Assembly (NCBI GenBank): GCA_013817375.1
Contig: JACDCV010000006.1
Coordinates: forward strand, 1 to 33,404
Direction of reading: 5' to 3'
Origin: Sphingomonas sp.
GTDB taxonomy: Bacteria; Pseudomonadota; Alphaproteobacteria; Sphingomonadales; Sphingomonadaceae
DNA length: 33,404 bases
How positions within the stretch are numbered: the stretch's first letter is position 1; each line of letters begins with the position of its first letter. A program made the position numbers and the translations under genes. The notes under the pieces are model-generated. The model saw only the letters and a program-made list of their open reading frames with translations, was not told where the DNA came from and searched no databases. Positions 28,975 to 33,404 of the stretch are shown here, one piece after another.

Positions 28975-29280
28975 ATGCAGTCGGAAAATCGGCTGTTCGA
29001 CGATTTCGTGAAGATGGTGAATGGCGTTGCCGGCACCGTGGCCGGCGTGGGCCGGGAAGCGGAAGAATCGATGCGCGAGAGAATGCGTGAGTGGATGGGC
29101 GGAGTGGACTTCGTCTCCCGCGACGAGTTCGATGCCGTGAAGTCCATGGCTGCGGCGGCGCGCGAGGAGAATGAAATCCTCAAGAGCCGGATCAGCGCAT
29201 TGGAGGCAAAAGTCGCCGGACCGGCGGGCGCGGCCAAGCGCTCGCCCAAGCCCAAACCCAAACCGGGGGCAGACAGCTGA
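28975..29280 (+). CDS. ubiK: UbiK-family ubiquinone biosynthesis accessory factor
   Basis: Short coiled-coil protein, VSRDEFDAVKSMAAAAREENEILKSRISALEAKV; SD GAGGAG before ATG 28975 (alternative TTG 28969). Confidence 0.8.
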   Translation: MQSENRLFDDFVKMVNGVAGTVAGVGREAEESMRERMREWMGGVDFVSRDEFDAVKSMAAAAREENEILKSRISALEAKVAGPAGAAKRSPKPKPKPGADS

Positions 29281-29330
29281 GCGAGGAAGAGGTTAGCGAT
29301 GAGCGCGAGGACGGCGCTCCGATCGAGGTC

Positions 29331-29786
29331 ATGGAACAATATTTCCAGGCCCGAGGCTGGGCGTGCGAACGCTCCGGCGACGGTGAGATCGTCGCCTCGG
29401 CCACCGGAAGCTGGGCTCAATATGAGTTTCGCGGCGTGTGGAGGCCCGAGGACCAGGTGCTCCAGTTCCTCGCCTTTCCGGACATCAAGGTCGCTCCTGA
29501 AAAGCGTCAGGCAATCTATGAATCGCTGGGGCTGATCAACGAGCAGCTCTGGCTTGGCCATTTCGAAATGTGGTCGGGCTCGGGCCTGATCATCTTTCGC
29601 CACTCGACCGTTCTCGATACCCGCGATGGCGAGGGGCTGACTCTCGAACAGGCAGAGGCAATCTCCGAGGCGGCGCTTGAGGAATGCGAGCGGTTTTACC
29701 CGGTTTTCCAGTTCGTGCTGTGGGGCGGGAAAAGCCCTGGCGAAGCGATCGCCGCAGCCCTTATCGACACTCACGGCGAGGCCTGA
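29331..29786 (+). CDS. YbjN domain protein
   Basis: YFQARGWACERSGDGEIVASATGSWAQYEFRGVW ... LGLINEQLWLGHFEMWSGSGLIIFRHS; frame open upstream to CTG 29277. Confidence 0.8.
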   Translation: MEQYFQARGWACERSGDGEIVASATGSWAQYEFRGVWRPEDQVLQFLAFPDIKVAPEKRQAIYESLGLINEQLWLGHFEMWSGSGLIIFRHSTVLDTRDGEGLTLEQAEAISEAALEECERFYPVFQFVLWGGKSPGEAIAAALIDTHGEA

Positions 29787-30605
29787 ATGATACTTCCTTC
29801 CCCGACCTGGTTCGTCGGCTGTGGCAATATGGCCGGGGCGATGATCGAAGGCTGGCGCTCCGCCGGTGTCGACTTTTCGATGGCGACCGCGATCCGGCCC
29901 AGCGGAACTCCGGTCGAGGGCGTTCGCACGGTGAAGTCGCTGAAGGATGCGGGAGCATCGCCGCGAATGATCGTCCTTGGCTTCAAGCCTCAGAAGCTGG
30001 ACGAGGTCGTGCCCGACCTTCAGACCTGGGTCACTTCGAAGACAATCATAGTCTCGCTTCTCGCCGGGGTTGAGGCGGAGAGCCTGAGAGCGCGCTTTCG
30101 CAAGGGCTTGATCGTCCGGGCAATGCCCAATCTGCCGGTATCGGTCCGGCGCGGGGTCATCGCCCTTCACTCGGCCGAAGAGCTTGATGAAGCGACCCTC
30201 AAGCTTCTCTCCGACCTGTTTTCGGCGCTTGGCTTTGCAATGTGGGCCGAAAGCGAGAAGGCGCTGTCCGCGATCGGCGGGGTCGCGGGTTCGGGTCCCG
30301 CTTATGTCGCCCGTTTCGTGGACGCTTTGGCCGCGGCGGGCGCCCAGCAAGGCCTGCCGGAGGAGCTTTCGCGGACGATCGCTCTGGAAACGGTCTTCGG
30401 GACCGGCTGGATGGCCGCGTCAAGCCACGAGGCGATGGACGAGCTGGCCAGGCGCGTGGCCAGCCCGCGAGGAACCACGGAAGCCGGGCTTCAGGTCCTC
30501 GACCGTGATGATTCGCTAAAGGATCTGGTCGCGGTAGCGATCGACGCCGCCCGTCGACGCGGTGCCGAACTAGCGGCCGAAGCGCGTGGAGAGCAGGTCG
30601 CTTGA
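29787..30605 (+). CDS. proC: Pyrroline-5-carboxylate reductase
   Basis: WFVGCGNMAGAMIEGW, VRAMPNLPVSVRRGVIAL, GSGPAYVARFVDALAAAGAQQGL, ASPRGTTEAGLQVL. Confidence 0.95.
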   Translation: MILPSPTWFVGCGNMAGAMIEGWRSAGVDFSMATAIRPSGTPVEGVRTVKSLKDAGASPRMIVLGFKPQKLDEVVPDLQTWVTSKTIIVSLLAGVEAESLRARFRKGLIVRAMPNLPVSVRRGVIALHSAEELDEATLKLLSDLFSALGFAMWAESEKALSAIGGVAGSGPAYVARFVDALAAAGAQQGLPEELSRTIALETVFGTGWMAASSHEAMDELARRVASPRGTTEAGLQVLDRDDSLKDLVAVAIDAARRRGAELAAEARGEQVA

Positions 30606-30675
30606 GGCCTGCTGCCAGCTTGCCGATCCATTGGTGCTGCCTTAGGCGCGTTGCGCGTCAGCAACAGGGATAAAA

Positions 30676-31566
30676 ATGGCCGAAACACAGAGCTATCACG
30701 ACCGCGACGGAAGCATCTGGTTCGACGGAAAGCTCGTCCCCTGGCGCGACGCCGAGGTTCATGTGCTCACCCATGCGCTCCATTACGCATCCTCGGTGTT
30801 CGAGGGTCAGCGCGCGTATAACGGCGAGATCTTCAAGCTCGACGAGCATAGCCAGCGTCTCCACAACAGCGCTAATTTGCTCGGCTTCCAGATTCCCTGG
30901 ACCGCCGAGGAGATAAGCGCCGCCTGCAGGGAGGTGCTAAAAGCGAACGAGCTGGCCGATGCGTATATGCGTCCCGTCGCCTGGCTCGGTTCGGAGCGGA
31001 TGGGGGTTTCTCCCAGCGGCACGAAGACCCACCTTGCAATCGCCGCCTGGGAGTGGGGAAAATATTTCCATCCCGACAAGGCAAGGGACGGAATCCGACT
31101 GACGATCGCCCCCTGGCGGCGGCCCGCGCCTTACACCGCGCCGGTGCATTCGAAAGCCTCGGGCCTCTACATGATCGCAATGCTCTCGCGGAAACATGCC
31201 GAGGATACGGGTTTTGACGATGCCCTGATGTTCGACTGGCGCGGCCAGGTTGCAGAGGCGACCGGAGCCAATGCCTTCTTCGTTCGTGATGGAGTGCTCT
31301 ATACGCCGACGCCCGACTGCTTCCTCGACGGCATCACCCGCCGGACCGTGATCGGCCTTGCCCGCAATCGCGGCATCGAGGTCGTTGAAAAAGCGATCTG
31401 GCCGGATGAGCTGGAGAGCTTCGAGCAGATGTTCCTGACGGGGAGCGCGGCCGAGGTGACCCCGGTCGGCTCGGCCGGTCCGTGGCGCTTCGAGGTCGGC
31501 GATCTCACTCGCCAGCTCGCAAAGGACTATGACGACCTCGTCAACGGTCGCATCGCCAACCAATAA
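30676..31566 (+). CDS. ilvE: Branched-chain amino acid aminotransferase
   Basis: LTHALHYASSVFEGQRAYNG, HSKASGLYMIAMLSRKHAEDTGFDDALMFDWRGQVAEATGANAFF. Confidence 0.95.
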   Translation: MAETQSYHDRDGSIWFDGKLVPWRDAEVHVLTHALHYASSVFEGQRAYNGEIFKLDEHSQRLHNSANLLGFQIPWTAEEISAACREVLKANELADAYMRPVAWLGSERMGVSPSGTKTHLAIAAWEWGKYFHPDKARDGIRLTIAPWRRPAPYTAPVHSKASGLYMIAMLSRKHAEDTGFDDALMFDWRGQVAEATGANAFFVRDGVLYTPTPDCFLDGITRRTVIGLARNRGIEVVEKAIWPDELESFEQMFLTGSAAEVTPVGSAGPWRFEVGDLTRQLAKDYDDLVNGRIANQ

Positions 31567-31610
31567 TTCTTCCAAGTCGGGGCGGCGCGGCTATATGCGC
31601 TCCTCGCTGC

Positions 31611-31685
31611 TGGGGCGTCGCCAAGTGGTAAGGCAGCGGCTTTTGGTGCCGCCATTCGCAGGTTCGAATCCTGCCGCCCCAGCCA
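31611..31685 (+). tRNA. tRNA-Gln (anticodon TTG), CCA encoded
   Basis: TGGGGCGTCGCCAAGTGGTAAGGCAGCGGCTTTTGGTGCCGCCATTCGCAGGTTCGAATCCTGCCGCCCCAGCCA; anticodon loop TTTTGGT. Confidence 0.96.
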
Positions 31686-31772
31686 GCACTCTCCCTTGAC
31701 CTTCCGCTAGGCAGCAGCGACAGCTTCGGCCGCCCATTCGGGTCGTCTAGTCACCAGCTGTAGGTCCCCCAT

Positions 31773-33404
31773 ATGCTCTCCAGGCTTTCTCTCACCGCTC
31801 TTTTGCTCGCCAGTAGCGCAGTCGCGCAAGCTCAGGAGCAGGCACCGCCCGAGCCCTCGCCAGCGGAGGCGGCTACCCAGCACGCGCCGCCTCAGGGGCC
31901 CGCGGATGTCCCCGCAGCTGCGGCCGCTGCGGCCAAGGCGTCAAAGTGGAACGTCGAGAACCCGCGGGGGCTGACTCTTGGCCGGGTGCAGCTCAACACC
32001 GACGAGGGCACGTGGATGAATGTCGACGTTTCTCCCGACGGGAGCCGGGTCGCGTTCGACATGCTTGGCGACATCTATGTGATGCCGATCGGCGGCGGCA
32101 CGCCAGTGCGGATCGCCGCCGGCCTGGCTTACGAGCAGCAGCCGCGCTGGTCGCCCGACGGCACGCGTATCGCCTTCGTTTCCGATCGCGGCGGTGGCGA
32201 CAACATCTGGATCATCGATGCGAACGGCGCCAACCCGAAGCAGCTGACCAAGGAGGATTTCCGGCTCCTCAACCAGCCGAGCTGGAGCCCCGACGGCCGC
32301 TACATCGTCGCCAAGAAGCATTTCACTACGGCGCGCTCGCTCGGAACCGGCGAAGTCTGGCTCTATCATGTCGATGGCGGCGCCGGAGTGCTTCTGGTCA
32401 AGCGGCCCGACGAGAAGCACCAGAAGGAACTGGGCGAGCCGACCTACGCGCCCGACGGCAACAGCATCTATTTCACCCGCAACATCACTCCGGGCGGCAC
32501 CTTCCAATATGCGCAGGATTCCAATCGCGAAGTCTTCGCGATCGAGCGCTATGAACTGGAAAGCGGCGAGACTCACCGGGTCACCGGCGGTGCCGGCGGT
32601 GCGGTCAGGCCGACTCCGTCGCCGGATGGCAAGTATCTCGCTTTCGTCCGCCGCGAACGCGCCAAATCGAAGCTCTACGTGCGCGACCTCGCCAACGGTA
32701 ACGAGCGCAAGATCTACGACGAGCTGGACCAGGACATGCAGGAGACTTGGGCGGTCACCGGCGTCTATCCGAACATGGACTGGACGGCGGACAGCCGCGA
32801 GGTGGTGTTCTGGGCGGGTGGCAAGATCCGCCGCGTGCCGGTGAGCGGCGGCGCGGACACTATCATCCCGTTCACGGTGCAGGACGACCGCGTCGTTGCC
32901 GCTTCGGTCCACCCGACCATCGACGTCGCTCCGGCCTCGTTCGATACCAAGATGATCCGCTGGGCGACGACGTCGCCCGATGGGCGGCAGATCGTGTTCG
33001 AATCACTCGGCAAGCTGTGGCTCAGTCCCGCAGCAGGCGGTGCTCCGCGGCGGCTCACGCGCGGCAACGAGGACAGTTTCGAGGCGTGGCCGAACTGGTC
33101 GCGCGACGGGCGCTCGATCGCTTTCGTCAGCTGGAACGACAATCGCCTGGGGCGCGTGCAGACGGTGTCCGCCAACGGCGGCTCACCCCGCAATGTCACC
33201 AGCGAGCCCGGCCATTATGCGAGCCCGCGCTTCTCCCCCGACGGCCGCTCGATAGTCTTCGAAGCCGGCTCCGGCGGCTATCTCACGTCCGACCAGTGGA
33301 GCCGCGATGGCGGCATCTACATGGTCCCGACGAGCGGCGGAGCGCCCCGGTTGATCGAGCGCGGCGCGTCCAATCCGCAGTTCGGCTCAAGCAATGACCG
33401 GCTG
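31773..33404 (+). CDS. Secreted TolB-like (PD40) beta-propeller protein, probably the N-terminal part of a propeller-amidohydrolase; truncated at window end
   Basis: Signal peptide MLSRLSLTALLLASSAVAQAQ; repeats such as VSPDGSRVAFDM, WSPDGTRIAFVSDRGG, FSPDGRSIVFEA; frame open to the last base. Confidence 0.85.
   Translation, partial: MLSRLSLTALLLASSAVAQAQEQAPPEPSPAEAATQHAPPQGPADVPAAAAAAAKASKWNVENPRGLTLGRVQLNTDEGTWMNVDVSPDGSRVAFDMLGDIYVMPIGGGTPVRIAAGLAYEQQPRWSPDGTRIAFVSDRGGGDNIWIIDANGANPKQLTKEDFRLLNQPSWSPDGRYIVAKKHFTTARSLGTGEVWLYHVDGGAGVLLVKRPDEKHQKELGEPTYAPDGNSIYFTRNITPGGTFQYAQDSNREVFAIERYELESGETHRVTGGAGGAVRPTPSPDGKYLAFVRRERAKSKLYVRDLANGNERKIYDELDQDMQETWAVTGVYPNMDWTADSREVVFWAGGKIRRVPVSGGADTIIPFTVQDDRVVAASVHPTIDVAPASFDTKMIRWATTSPDGRQIVFESLGKLWLSPAAGGAPRRLTRGNEDSFEAWPNWSRDGRSIAFVSWNDNRLGRVQTVSANGGSPRNVTSEPGHYASPRFSPDGRSIVFEAGSGGYLTSDQWSRDGGIYMVPTSGGAPRLIERGASNPQFGSSNDRL

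Noticed and set aside
28929-30350. 473-aa minus-strand ORF
   Set aside because: Antisense to ubiK, ybjN and proC; shadow frame

Overview
The window is a GC-rich, gene-dense chromosomal segment. Gene content and protein style suggest a sphingomonad-like alphaproteobacterium (inference, no search run). Most of it is housekeeping: putP, glnA, glnB, a DUF885 peptidase-like lipoprotein, map, a CinA-like protein, yhhQ, metC, rpsI/rplM, a tesA-linked ABC transporter, glsA, an N-formylglutamate amidohydrolase, a Crp/Fnr regulator, cutA, ctaA, merC-zur-dxs, tlyA-tspO-ubiK-ybjN-proC, ilvE, tRNA-Gly(CCC), tRNA-Gln(UUG) and a truncated TolB-like propeller gene at the right edge. I found no CRISPR array, transposase, integrase, rRNA or recognisable defence island. 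The strongest candidate for an under-described system is a three-gene minus-strand unit at about 1.6-4.9 kb: a membrane-anchored sulfatase-fold enzyme without a classical sulfatase signature, a small two-TM protein, and a protein fusing a kinase-like N-terminus to a SAM methyltransferase. Other signals worth checking: tlyA with a strong Shine-Dalgarno but no canonical start codon where the conserved N-terminus begins; a long dyad overlapping the 3' end of tRNA-Gly; a two-hairpin rplM leader that can sequester the RBS; paired TAAC-N4-GTTA dyads before a Crp/Fnr gene; a Zur-like operator before merC-zur; and a small HTH gene coupled to glnB. All calls come from reading the sequence; no database searches were run.
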